From Novosphingobium mangrovisedimenti (GTDB lineage Bacteria; Pseudomonadota; Alphaproteobacteria; Sphingomonadales; Sphingomonadaceae), in the NCBI RefSeq assembly GCF_025153475.1, contig NZ_JANZXA010000018.1, positions 1 through 48,102 of the forward strand: a stretch of DNA of 48,102 nucleotides, in the 5' to 3' direction. The notes under the pieces were generated by a model that worked only from the letters and a program-made list of their open reading frames with translations, searched no databases and was not told the origin of the DNA. Positions 34,019 to 42,633 of this stretch are shown here, piece after piece; within the stretch, counting starts at the first letter, position 1, and each line of letters begins with the position of its first letter. The position numbers and the translations under genes were made by a program.

Positions 34019-34081
34019 TTACATGCGCCCCCAGCACGGCCACGAGGCACTGCAACGGAGCGCGGTGCCGGGTGATCGGCA

Positions 34082-35089
34082 TCAGAGCCTCACGATGACC
34101 TTGCCGATGTTCCTGCCCGTCAGCATGCGCTCGTAGGCGGCAAGGACATTGCCGATCCCCTTCGTCTCGTCGAAGCGCATCGTCAGCTTGCCCGCATCGA
34201 GCCATTCGCGCAGCCGCGGCATGAACTTGGCCCCGCGTTCCAGGAAATCGGGGATGAAGAAGCCCTCCACCCGCAGGCGGCGCATCAGGATCTGATCGAA
34301 ACGCGCCGGGCCCGGCATCGGCGCGTCGGCATCATAGCCCGCGACCATGCCGCAGATCGCCACCCGCCCGTAATGCGCCATGTTGGGCAATACCGCGTCG
34401 AGGATCGGGCCGCCGACATTGTCGAAGAAGGCACTGATCCCGCCCTCGATCGTCGCCAGCCGCGCCTCCACGTCCTCGTTGCGATAGTCGATCGCGATGT
34501 CGACGCCGATCTCCTCGGTCAGGAAACGACACTTGTCAGGGCCGCCGGCGATCCCGACGACCCTTGCGCCGAGATTCCGGCCGATCTGGCAGGCAAGGCT
34601 CCCCGTCGCGCCAGCCGCAGCGGAAACCGCAAGCCACTCGCCTGCCTTCACCGCCGCCACTTCCTTCACCCCCACGTAGGCCGTCCAGGAATTCATGCCG
34701 AGAGCGCCGAAATGCTGGCGTGGGTCGGACACGGCTTCGTCGACCACTTCCAGTCCGGCCAGCGCCGGCACGACCACGGCCTGCTCCGCCCATTGCCCGA
34801 ACCCTCGCACCATCGCCCCGACCGGAAAAGCCGGATCGGAGCTTTCGGATACCCGCCCGAGCACCAGCCCGACCATTTTCGAGCCAAGCGGAAGCGGCGG
34901 CTGATAGCCGTCGGTGCGGGGGCTCATCCACATGCGCGTGCCCGCATCCATCGAAAGCCAGTCGACCGCGATGCGGACCTCTCCGGGCTGCAGGGCAACC
35001 GGTTCCTCCACGCACAGCGTGAGAGCGCGATCGAAATGGGTATTGCCCTCTGGATGGCGATCAAGGCGCCAATAGCGGTTGCCGGTCAT
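34082..35089 (-). CDS. NADP-dependent oxidoreductase, MDR superfamily (PTGR/leukotriene B4 dehydrogenase-like)
   Basis: A 335-aa medium-chain reductase of the zinc-free type. The cofactor motif AAAGATGSLACQIG is near residue 160; DNVGGPILDAVLP and YGRVAICGMVAGY are hallmarks of the PTGR/alkenal reductase branch. These enzymes reduce the C=C bond of enones and enals with NADPH. It is a close relative of the gene at 38743 in overall pattern. The start ATG 35087-35089 is divergent from the TonB receptor gene across 150 bp of shared promoter region. Confidence 0.88.
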   Translation of the reverse strand: MTGNRYWRLDRHPEGNTHFDRALTLCVEEPVALQPGEVRIAVDWLSMDAGTRMWMSPRTDGYQPPLPLGSKMVGLVLGRVSESSDPAFPVGAMVRGFGQWAEQAVVVPALAGLEVVDEAVSDPRQHFGALGMNSWTAYVGVKEVAAVKAGEWLAVSAAAGATGSLACQIGRNLGARVVGIAGGPDKCRFLTEEIGVDIAIDYRNEDVEARLATIEGGISAFFDNVGGPILDAVLPNMAHYGRVAICGMVAGYDADAPMPGPARFDQILMRRLRVEGFFIPDFLERGAKFMPRLREWLDAGKLTMRFDETKGIGNVLAAYERMLTGRNIGKVIVRL

Positions 35090-35239
35090 TCAGGTCTCCT
35101 CCGCCGTCACCGTCGCGCGGCGGACCGGCTTCGCCACCTAACCAATTTGCTAGCCCTAACTGTTTGCATAGCACCGCAACACAACCGCGAAGCGTAGGGA
35201 GGCCCCTAACAACGGAAATACGTGGGAGGTTATCTGAAA

Positions 35240-37720
35240 ATGCGCGTCTCCAAATCCACATTGCTATCCGGCACCGTTCTTGGTCTCGTCCTTGCAGCGG
35301 CCCCGGCACTCGCCCAGGAAACGCAGGACGCGCAGACGTCCGCCGGCGAGCAGCAAGGCGGTGTCAACGACATCATCGTCACGGCCCGCAAGCGTCAGGA
35401 AACGGCGCAGGACGTGCCGGTTGCCGTCACCGCCATTTCGGCCGAGCAGATCGCCACGCGTGACATCACCAGCGTGGAGAAGATCGCCGCCATCACGCCG
35501 CAGTTCAACGTCGGCCGTGCTTCCAACGGCTCGGGCGCACAGCTCACCCTGCGCGGCATCGGGTCTTCCTCGACCTCGATCGGCATCGAACAGTCGGTCG
35601 CCGTCGTGGTCGACGGTGCCTACTACGGCCAGGGCCGCATCATCCAGGAAGGCTTCTTCGACCTCGCCCGCGTCGAAGTGCTCAAGGGCCCGCAGGCGCT
35701 GTTCTTCGGCAAGAACGCAACCGCCGGTGTGATCTCGATCACGACCGCCGATCCCACCGACGAGTGGGAATTCATGACCAAGGCGGGCTATGAATTCAAG
35801 GCCGAGCAATACCGCGTCGAAGGCACGGCTTCGGGCCCGCTGACCGACACCCTCGGCCTGCGCATCGCGGCCCGCTATGCGAAGATGAACGGCGGCTACT
35901 ACCGCAACGTCGCGGACAACATCAATTACGCCGAAGTCGATTCCGCAAGCCTGTTTGCGGGCGGCGATGGCGATCCGACGTCGCACCTCGCCACCCCGGC
36001 CCCGACCAAGCAGCCGGGCGAGGAAGAGTTCCTGGCGCGCGGCACGCTCAAGTGGGAGCCGACCGACCGCCTGACCTTGAGCCTGAAGGGCAGCGTCGAC
36101 GTCAGCACCGTCAACAATTCATCGTGGAACTACGTCGCCTACGCCTGCGGCAACGGATCGACCTCGCAGCTCAACGGATACGCGTGCAGCAAGGACTTCG
36201 TCACCCACCAGAACGACATGCCCGCAGACATCGCGGTCAATTACCCCTACGCGAAGAGCGACGGCTCGCTGTACAACAAGTACCGCTCGGCCGCCGGCAC
36301 GCTCAACGTCACCTATGACGCAGACCAGCTGCAGCTCTCCTCGGTCACCAACTACCAGTGGAACAACAACCGCTGGGCCTGTGCCTGCGATTTCCAATCG
36401 GCGGATTCCTCGAACGGGATCGGCGCGACCTGGGCTACCGAGAACTCCTCCTGGAAGGCATTCAGCCAGGAAGTCCGCGCGCTCACGCAGTTCGACGGGC
36501 CGTTCAACATGATGCTCGGCGCGCTCTATCAGAAGACCAAGCGCGATTTCGCCCAGTTCGTCATGTTCGCCGGGGTGTCGAACTCCGATGCGCCCGACGG
36601 CTACGAATACGTCGCCACGGCAAAGTCGAGCTACACCAAGGGCGAAACCATGGCCGTGTTCGGCCAGGCCACCTTCAAGATCCTGCCGACCCTCGAACTC
36701 GCAGGCGGCGTCCGCTACACCGACGAGACGAAGAACAGCTTCTTCACCCAGCCATACAACAACCCGCTGGTGACCGCGATCTTCCGTGCTCAGGACGATG
36801 CCGATGGTCTGGGCGAGGTCTATGCGCGTCAGCACTTCAGGAACTGGTCGCCCGAGGCCACGCTGACCTGGAAACCGACCCAGGACATCATGGTCTACGG
36901 CGCCTACAAGACCGCCTACAAGTCCGGCGGTTTCTCGAACGGTGGCATCAACTCGAAGTTCTCGGCTGATCCGACGAGCGACCTCACCTTCAACCCCGAA
37001 AAGGCGGAAGGCTTCGAGGTCGGCTTCAAGTCCACCCTGCTCGACCGCCAGCTGCGCTTCAACGTCACGGCCTTCACCTACAAGTACAAGGATCTGCAGG
37101 TCGACTTCTTCAACTCGCCGATCTTCGCCTTCCAGACGCTGACCGCCGATGCCCGCACCAAGGGCGTGGAAGTCGAGTTCCAGTTCGCGCCCTATGCGGT
37201 GCCCGGGCTCGAGATCCATGGCTCGATCAACTACGACAAGGCGCGCTACACCAGCTTCCCGCTGGCACCGTGCTACGCCGGCCAAACGCCTGCGGAAGGG
37301 TGCACCCTGGCTACCAACAGCCGGCAGGACCTGACCGGCGCACCGCTCTCGGTCGCACCGGAATGGACCGGCAGCCTTGGCGTCGGCTACGAGATGTCGG
37401 TCGGCGACAGCATGAAGGCGGGCCTGAACATCGACAGCAAGTACTCCGACAGCTACCTCGCCTCGGGCTTCGGAAATCCGCTCTCCAGGCAGAGCAGCTA
37501 TGTCACGATCGACGCGGGCATCCGCCTGGGTGCCGAAGACGACAACTGGCAGATCGCGCTGATCGGCAAGAACCTGACCAACAAGTTCTACGTCACCGGC
37601 GTCGTCGATGGTCCTTCGACTGGCGCAGGCACCGGTACGGCAGCCGGCCTGAAGGCCGACCAGCTCGGCTTCGGTTCGGTTCCCCGCACGGTCATGGTCG
37701 AAGTCACCAAGCGCTTCTGA
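35240..37720 (+). CDS. TonB-dependent outer-membrane receptor
   Basis: An 826-aa receptor. Signal peptide (residues 1-26, SKSTLLSGTVLGLVLAAA, then ALAQ). A TonB-box-like IIVTARKR follows near residue 45. Plug domain to about residue 170 (LRGIGSS, VVVDGAYYGQG, VEVLKGPQALFFGKNATAGVI), then a 22-strand barrel ending in a terminal aromatic (VEVTKRF). This is the sphingomonad type that imports carbohydrates, aromatics or steroids, not only siderophores. ATG 35240 has GGGAGG 10 nt upstream. Neighbouring oxidoreductases suggest import of their substrate, which is inference. A terminator follows at 37750. Confidence 0.93.
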   Translation: MRVSKSTLLSGTVLGLVLAAAPALAQETQDAQTSAGEQQGGVNDIIVTARKRQETAQDVPVAVTAISAEQIATRDITSVEKIAAITPQFNVGRASNGSGAQLTLRGIGSSSTSIGIEQSVAVVVDGAYYGQGRIIQEGFFDLARVEVLKGPQALFFGKNATAGVISITTADPTDEWEFMTKAGYEFKAEQYRVEGTASGPLTDTLGLRIAARYAKMNGGYYRNVADNINYAEVDSASLFAGGDGDPTSHLATPAPTKQPGEEEFLARGTLKWEPTDRLTLSLKGSVDVSTVNNSSWNYVAYACGNGSTSQLNGYACSKDFVTHQNDMPADIAVNYPYAKSDGSLYNKYRSAAGTLNVTYDADQLQLSSVTNYQWNNNRWACACDFQSADSSNGIGATWATENSSWKAFSQEVRALTQFDGPFNMMLGALYQKTKRDFAQFVMFAGVSNSDAPDGYEYVATAKSSYTKGETMAVFGQATFKILPTLELAGGVRYTDETKNSFFTQPYNNPLVTAIFRAQDDADGLGEVYARQHFRNWSPEATLTWKPTQDIMVYGAYKTAYKSGGFSNGGINSKFSADPTSDLTFNPEKAEGFEVGFKSTLLDRQLRFNVTAFTYKYKDLQVDFFNSPIFAFQTLTADARTKGVEVEFQFAPYAVPGLEIHGSINYDKARYTSFPLAPCYAGQTPAEGCTLATNSRQDLTGAPLSVAPEWTGSLGVGYEMSVGDSMKAGLNIDSKYSDSYLASGFGNPLSRQSSYVTIDAGIRLGAEDDNWQIALIGKNLTNKFYVTGVVDGPSTGAGTGTAAGLKADQLGFGSVPRTVMVEVTKRF

Positions 37721-37749
37721 CATACCCTGGAACCACGGGATCGCATGAA

Positions 37750-37777
37750 AAGGCGGGGCTTCGGCTCCGCCTTTTTT
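37750..37777 (+). terminator. Rho-independent terminator of the TonB receptor gene
   Basis: AAGGCGGGGC and GCTCCGCCTT form a 10-bp stem (one G-T pair) around TTCG, followed by a T-run. It is 29 nt after the receptor stop. Confidence 0.9.
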
Positions 37778-37828
37778 GCTTCGCCAAGCCGCTAGGCTGC
37801 CGGGCGGTGTGCCGATGGGTATGAAAAA

Positions 37829-37857
37829 GGGCCCGCCACGTCGACCGTGGCGGGCCC
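37829..37857 (-). terminator. Rho-independent terminator of the minus-strand catabolic operon
   Basis: GGGCCCGCCACG (37829-37840) and CGTGGCGGGCCC (37846-37857) form a perfect 12-bp stem around a 5-nt loop. On the minus strand it is followed by a T-run (the AAAAA at 37824-37828). It lies 33 nt past the stop of the NTF2-like gene at 37891. Confidence 0.9.
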
Positions 37858-37890
37858 CTTGCAACAACATGCTTTGGCGCGTGTTCGGTC

Positions 37891-38319
37891 TCAGCAACCT
37901 TTCGGCGCGTGCTGGCGGTGAATGTTGCGGAAGGAACGGGACTGGAAGAACCAGCGGCCATCGATCTTCACGCAAGTATCCTCATAAACCCCACGATCGC
38001 GCATGGTGGTGCCGTCCTGATCGTAGACCTCGGAGGTGTAGCTCCGCATCGTCGCGGTATTTCCGGTGATTTCGATGGAGCCGGGCCAGGCCTCGAACAT
38101 GATGCCGGGATAGGCTTTCATGGCCTCGACCCACATGGCGACGATGGCCGGGCGCCCCTTGGTCGTGCCCAGTTCCGGATAGTCGGGCAGCGACCACTCC
38201 GCCTCCTGCGCCCAGGTCGCGCCCCAGGCATCGGCATCGCGCCGGGTCACGGCGTCGGCATAAGTCTCGAGCAGCTCACGGATCGCAAGGCGGTCCTCGA
38301 AGGGGCCTGTAAATGTCAT
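37891..38319 (-). CDS. NTF2/SnoaL-like protein
   Basis: A 142-aa protein with the NTF2-like (SnoaL) cone fold. RLAIRELLETYADAVTRRD is the typical N-terminal helix, then WAQEAEWSLPDYPELGTTKG and MRSYTSEVYDQDG, ending in DGRWFFQSRSF. Such proteins are often small hydrolases, isomerases or cyclases, or dioxygenase beta subunits; no catalytic set is certain. ATG 38317-38319 is chosen over the longer frame because GAGA precedes it. It is the last gene of an operon with the ferredoxin (64 bp upstream) and the MDR oxidoreductase. Confidence 0.85.
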   Translation of the reverse strand: MTFTGPFEDRLAIRELLETYADAVTRRDADAWGATWAQEAEWSLPDYPELGTTKGRPAIVAMWVEAMKAYPGIMFEAWPGSIEITGNTATMRSYTSEVYDQDGTTMRDRGVYEDTCVKIDGRWFFQSRSFRNIHRQHAPKGC

Positions 38320-38383
38320 CTCTGTTCTCTCCCGTATCGGTCTCGTATCTCCCTGGCCCAAGCAGCACGCCCGGGCCTTGCGA

Positions 38384-38746
38384 TCATCTGGCGCCGACCG
38401 GCCGCTCGTTCGGCCCGGGAGCGACGACCGGAATCGCGACCTCGATCACGCCATCCACGACGCGCACGTCGAACCGCCGCAGATCGGCATAGGCTCCACC
38501 GATGCAGCGCCCGGTGCCCACCTCGAAGCGCGCACCGTGCAGCGGACACATGATCGCGCCGCGGCGCACGCGCCCGGGAGACAGCAATGCCGCCTGGTGC
38601 GTGCAGCGGTCGTTGACGGCGTGAAAGCCATCGTCGCCTTTCACCACCAGCACGCTCCAGCCGCCAAGCTGTGTGGCCAGCTTGCCATCGTCGGGAAACT
38701 CCGCCTCGTGGCAGAGCGCATGCCAGCTCGTTTCCATCACCGTCAT
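38384..38746 (-). CDS. Rieske [2Fe-2S] ferredoxin
   Basis: A 120-aa Rieske ferredoxin with the cluster ligands C48-x-H50 and C67-x-x-H70, a 16-residue loop, followed by HGARFEVGTG. This size and arrangement match the ferredoxin subunits of ring-hydroxylating oxygenases, which carry electrons from a reductase to the Rieske oxygenase. ATG 38744-38746 overlaps the stop of the MDR gene (ATGA), so the two are coupled. No oxygenase is next to it, and the Rieske oxygenases at 2.1 and 21.3 kb are the nearest candidates. Confidence 0.9.
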   Translation of the reverse strand: MTVMETSWHALCHEAEFPDDGKLATQLGGWSVLVVKGDDGFHAVNDRCTHQAALLSPGRVRRGAIMCPLHGARFEVGTGRCIGGAYADLRRFDVRVVDGVIEVAIPVVAPGPNERPVGAR

Positions 38747-39750
38747 ATCCGGACCAGTGTCTTGCCGATCGTCTTGCCGCTCATCAGGTCGATGAAGGCT
38801 TCGGGCAGTTTCTCGAAACCGTCACGCAGATTGGCGAGCGGCCGAAGCTTTCCTTCCGCCACCCAGCTGTCGAGCTCGGCCTGCGCCTGCTCCAGCACTT
38901 CGGGATAGTCGTAGGTGATGAAGCCCTGCATCTTGATGCGGTTCACCACCAGCTGCCACAGTGTCTTCACACCATAGGGATGATCGGCGTCGTTGTACTG
39001 CCCGATCATGCCGCACACGGCGACACGCCCGTGCAGGCGCATGAGCGGCAGGATCGCCTCGAGCATCTCTCCGCCCACGTTGTCGAAATAGACATCGACC
39101 CCGTCGGGCGCGACCTTGGCAATTTCCGCTGCGATGTCCGGCGTCGCACGATAGTCGATCGCCGCATCGAAACCGAGTTCGCGGATAACAGCGGCCTTTT
39201 CCGCCGAGCCGACAATGCCGATCACCTTGCATCCCCTGGCCTTGGCGATCTGACCGACCGTCGATCCGGTGGCACCCGCCGCCGCACTGACGACAACGGT
39301 CTCGCCGGGCTTGGCCTCTCCTACGGCGAACAGGCCGACCCAGGCCGTCAGGCCCACCGGCCCCAGCGCGCCCATGTAGTGGTGCAGGTCGACGCCGGGC
39401 TGCGGATGGACTTTCTCCAGGCCCCAGGCATCGCCTGAAAGCACGTAGTGATCCGACCAGTTCGCGAAGGCCCGCACAAAGGTGCCCACCGGATAATCGG
39501 GATGATTGGAGACGACCACCTCGCCCAGCGACATCCCGTTGATCGGCGCGCCGAGCGCGACAGGCTCTATGTAGCTGGGCCGATCATCGAGAAACCCCCG
39601 GATCGCCGGATCGACCGAGCCGACCCGCATCGCCACCAGGAACTCTCCCTCGCCCGGCACCGGCATTTCGGTTTCGGACAGTACGAAATCCTCCAGCTTC
39701 GGCACGCCTTCGGGGCGCCTTGCCAGCAGTATCTGTTTTACCTTTCCCAT
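38743..39750 (-). CDS. NADP-dependent oxidoreductase, MDR superfamily (PTGR/alkenal reductase-like)
   Basis: A 335-aa zinc-free MDR reductase. VVSAAAGATGSTVGQIAKA is the nucleotide site near residue 160, with DVYFDNVGGEMLEAILPLM and GRVAVCGMIGQYND typical of the alkenal/prostaglandin reductase branch. It starts MGKVKQILLARRPEGVP, a usual N-terminus of this family. It reduces an activated C=C with NADPH. It heads the operon with the Rieske ferredoxin (4-bp overlap) and the NTF2-like gene, and is divergent from the second NTF2-like gene. Confidence 0.9.
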   Translation of the reverse strand: MGKVKQILLARRPEGVPKLEDFVLSETEMPVPGEGEFLVAMRVGSVDPAIRGFLDDRPSYIEPVALGAPINGMSLGEVVVSNHPDYPVGTFVRAFANWSDHYVLSGDAWGLEKVHPQPGVDLHHYMGALGPVGLTAWVGLFAVGEAKPGETVVVSAAAGATGSTVGQIAKARGCKVIGIVGSAEKAAVIRELGFDAAIDYRATPDIAAEIAKVAPDGVDVYFDNVGGEMLEAILPLMRLHGRVAVCGMIGQYNDADHPYGVKTLWQLVVNRIKMQGFITYDYPEVLEQAQAELDSWVAEGKLRPLANLRDGFEKLPEAFIDLMSGKTIGKTLVRI

Positions 39751-39862
39751 CGTTCCGTCTCTAGCGCGCCGCAGCGCACATGCAGGCTAGTTGAATCGCT
39801 AGGTTCGGCAAATCGCCCCTCTTGCCACTATCCCGACCAACAGAGAGGAGCCTTGAAACGCG

Positions 39863-40273
39863 ATGAGCATGTCCCCCGAAGAAATCGTCGCATTCGTCGA
39901 TCGACTCTATGCAGCCACCGGTGCGGGAGACTGGGAAGCCTCCGCCGCGATGCTGACCGATGACTTCGTCGCCTACGAGGCGAACGGGCTGCCCATGGCC
40001 GGCGCATACCGGGGCAAGAACGGCCTCAAGGCCTTGTATGAAAAGGTCATGGGCATGGTCGACGTGGTGGCGCTCGACCGCAGCGACCTGACCGTGGGCG
40101 AGGATTGCGCCATCGCGGCCCTGACCATGCGTTTTGCCGATCCGGCGCTGGCTCCCGCCGAATTGTGCGAATTGTTCCGCTTCCGCGACGGCAAATGCTG
40201 CGAGATCAAGCCCTTCTACTTCGATCCGGCACCCTTCCTTGCCGCCTGCGAAGCGAAGAAAGTTACCACCTGA
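39863..40273 (+). CDS. NTF2/SnoaL-like protein
   Basis: A 136-aa SnoaL-like/NTF2 protein: EEIVAFVDRLYAATGAGDWEASAAMLTDDFVAYE is the standard first helix and strand, followed by MAGAYRGKNGL and ELFRFRDGKCCEIKPFYFDP. The Asp and Glu residues of ketosteroid-isomerase-type sites are not clearly placed. Function unknown. AGAGAGGAG lies ahead of ATG 39863. The quinone-oxidoreductase-like gene follows 50 bp downstream, so the two may be cotranscribed. Confidence 0.83.
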   Translation: MSMSPEEIVAFVDRLYAATGAGDWEASAAMLTDDFVAYEANGLPMAGAYRGKNGLKALYEKVMGMVDVVALDRSDLTVGEDCAIAALTMRFADPALAPAELCELFRFRDGKCCEIKPFYFDPAPFLAACEAKKVTT

Positions 40274-40323
40274 GGCAAATTCCGGCCATGGTCCGCATCG
40301 GGCACGCGCGTTAGGATCGCGAG

Positions 40324-41292
40324 ATGAAAGCCATCCACTACAGCCGCAACGGCAGCCCGGAAGTCATGGAATACGGCGATCTGCCCGATCCCGAAGTCGG
40401 CTCCGATACCGTGCTGATCGCCGTGGAATGGATATCCATCGAGGGTGGCGACCTGCTCAACCGCCTGGTCACGCCCCCTCCGCACACGCCCTTCATCCCC
40501 GGCTATCAGGCCGCGGGCACCGTTTCCGCCGTCGGCAAGGCCGTCACCCGCTTCAAGCCGGGGGACCGCGTAATCGGGTTCAACTGGAACGGCAGCCATG
40601 CCGAACTGTTCGCCGTTCCCGAACACTATGCCTACCCGGTTCCCGACGACCTCGACCTTCGTCTCGCCGCTCTTATCCCCGTGGCCTTCGGGACCGCGCA
40701 CGACTCGCTGTTCGAATACGGGGACATGAAGCCGGGCGACTTCGTTCTCGTGCAGGGCGCGGCCGGCGGGGTCGGACTGGCGGCCGTGCAGTTCGCCTCC
40801 AGGGCAGGAGCAACGGTGATCGGAACGGCATCAAGCCGGGAACGGCTGGAAAGGATCGTGCCTTTCGGCCTGCACCACGGCATCGATTACCGCACCGAAG
40901 ACATCGCCGCGCGGTGCAAGGAAATCACTCAGGGCAAGGGCGTGGACCTCGTGCTCGACCTCGCCGGGGGACAAGGCAAGGACGCGCTGATGAGTGCGGT
41001 AAAACCCCATGGGCGCTATGCCGTGATCGGCGCGGCCACCGGCACGCTGCCCAGCTTCACCTTCTTCGAACTGATCCGCAAGGCACTCCACGTCGTCGGT
41101 ATCTCGTTCGGACGCGACATGCACACGCCGCGTGTCCACGCCCTGCTTGCCGACATCACGCGGCAGTTTACCGAAGGCCACCTGCAGATGCCGGTCGCCG
41201 CCGAATTCACGCTGGCCAATGCCGTCGAAGCGCACCGCCATGTCGCCGGGGAGCATCCGTTCGGCCGGGTCCTCATGCGCGTCGGCGCCTGA
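40324..41292 (+). CDS. Quinone oxidoreductase-like MDR protein
   Basis: A 322-aa MDR enzyme of the quinone oxidoreductase type. MKAIHYSRNGSPEVMEYGDLP is the typical start, GYQAAGTVSAVGKAVTRFKPGDRV the substrate-side domain, and VQGAAGGVGLAAVQFASRAGATVIGT the NADPH site near residue 145. Zinc ligands are absent. It should reduce quinones or enones. It lies downstream of an NTF2-like gene in the same direction and converges with the HlyD gene, whose stop is 31 bp away. Confidence 0.9.
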   Translation: MKAIHYSRNGSPEVMEYGDLPDPEVGSDTVLIAVEWISIEGGDLLNRLVTPPPHTPFIPGYQAAGTVSAVGKAVTRFKPGDRVIGFNWNGSHAELFAVPEHYAYPVPDDLDLRLAALIPVAFGTAHDSLFEYGDMKPGDFVLVQGAAGGVGLAAVQFASRAGATVIGTASSRERLERIVPFGLHHGIDYRTEDIAARCKEITQGKGVDLVLDLAGGQGKDALMSAVKPHGRYAVIGAATGTLPSFTFFELIRKALHVVGISFGRDMHTPRVHALLADITRQFTEGHLQMPVAAEFTLANAVEAHRHVAGEHPFGRVLMRVGA

Positions 41293-41323
41293 CGAGATTC
41301 CCCTTCGGCCCCCAACGCACCGA

Positions 41324-42631
41324 TCACTCGCGAAAGGCATTCTCGGACAGGCGCGTGATCGGCGTCAGGACATAGGACAGGATCGACCTGCTCTCGCCGA
41401 TCAGGTTGACGTTCGCCATCATTCCCGGCGAGATGTCCACCTTCTTCCCGTCCTTGTACGTCAGGCTTGACGTCGAGGTGACTTCGACCGTGTAGAAGCT
41501 TTCCCCGGTGCGTTCATTGGTCGTGGCATCCGGGTAGATGGACCGCACTTTCCCTTGCAGCCTGCCGAAAATCGCGGAATTGAAGGCGGTTATCTCGATC
41601 GTCGCATCCTGTCCCACGCGAACGTTTGCAACGTCGGATGGCCGGACCAGCGCCTCGACATAGAGCGTTTCGTCGGTCGGGACGACTTCGATGATCGGCT
41701 TGCCCGCGGCGACCGAACTGCCGAGCGTATTGACCAGAACGCGGTTCACCTTGCCGTTCATGGGAGAACGGATCGTGGTCCGGTCGACGCGGTCCGACAG
41801 CGCCGGCAAGGTCGCCTCCTGTTGCGACAATTCGCTTTGGGCCTGGGAAAGTTCCGTCCCCGCACGGCTCAGCCAGTCGCTCCTCAACTGGGCGGCACCG
41901 GCACTGGCTTCGGCGACACTCGCGCGTGCGCGCGCCACGGAGGATCGCGCGGCCGCGACCTCGCTCGTGGCGACGTTCACCCGGTTTTCGGCCTTGATCA
42001 GGTCCACCCGCGACACGATTTCCTTTTCGGCAAGAGGGCGCAGCATTTCCAGTTCCCGCTGCGCGGCATCCAGGTTCGAGTTCCGTGCCGTCAGGACGGC
42101 CTCAGCCTCGGTCACCGCGCGCCGTGCCTGGGTGACGCGCGCACTGTTCGCGGCCATCAGGCTCTGGAATTCAGCCTGACGGACGCCATGCAGCGACCTT
42201 TCAATGGCGACTTGCGATGCCGACGCGGTCCCGTAATCCGGGCTCGATCCCTTCACTTCCGCACTCAGCCGCGCGATGCGCGCCCGCAGTGCATCGACCG
42301 AGGCGGACGAACGTCCAAGCGCCGCGCTGCTCATGGTGGGTGACAGGCGGACGAGGATATCCCCCTTCTTCACTTGCTGCCCCGGCTTCACGAGGATCTC
42401 GTCGATAACTCCGCCTTCGAAATGCGATACGACCTGAAGTTTCGAACTGGGGACGACCCTGCCGGAAGCACGCACCGTCCTGTTGACATGCGTCAGCGAC
42501 GCCCAGAGCAACAGCAGGACGAAGAACGCGCCAATAACCCAGAAGATCCTGTTCGCGGACTTCGTCCCTGGCAAATCATCGCCGTCCAGAAGGTCATCGT
42601 GATAAGCGAGGCGTGAGGTCAGGCTATCCAT
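41324..42631 (-). CDS. Type I secretion membrane fusion protein (HlyD family)
   Basis: A 435-aa HlyD-type adaptor. One N-terminal membrane anchor (about residues 28-50, FWVIGAFFVLLLLWASL), a split lipoyl-like domain (VVSHFEGGVIDEILVKPGQQVKKGD at about 85-110 and the matching half near 300, IRSPMNGKVNRVL), a long alpha-helical coiled coil between them (about 115-290), and the C-terminal beta-barrel domain with SFYTVEVTSTSSL and SPGMMANVNLIGESRSILSYVLTPI. It links the ABC exporter with TolC. Its start is 2 bp from the end of the ABC gene. Confidence 0.94.
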   Translation of the reverse strand: MDSLTSRLAYHDDLLDGDDLPGTKSANRIFWVIGAFFVLLLLWASLTHVNRTVRASGRVVPSSKLQVVSHFEGGVIDEILVKPGQQVKKGDILVRLSPTMSSAALGRSSASVDALRARIARLSAEVKGSSPDYGTASASQVAIERSLHGVRQAEFQSLMAANSARVTQARRAVTEAEAVLTARNSNLDAAQRELEMLRPLAEKEIVSRVDLIKAENRVNVATSEVAAARSSVARARASVAEASAGAAQLRSDWLSRAGTELSQAQSELSQQEATLPALSDRVDRTTIRSPMNGKVNRVLVNTLGSSVAAGKPIIEVVPTDETLYVEALVRPSDVANVRVGQDATIEITAFNSAIFGRLQGKVRSIYPDATTNERTGESFYTVEVTSTSSLTYKDGKKVDISPGMMANVNLIGESRSILSYVLTPITRLSENAFRE

Positions 42632-42633
42632 GG

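Noticed and set aside
36119..37975. 618-codon minus-strand frame opposite the TonB receptor
   Set aside because: Shadow of the receptor gene; it also runs through two clear terminators.
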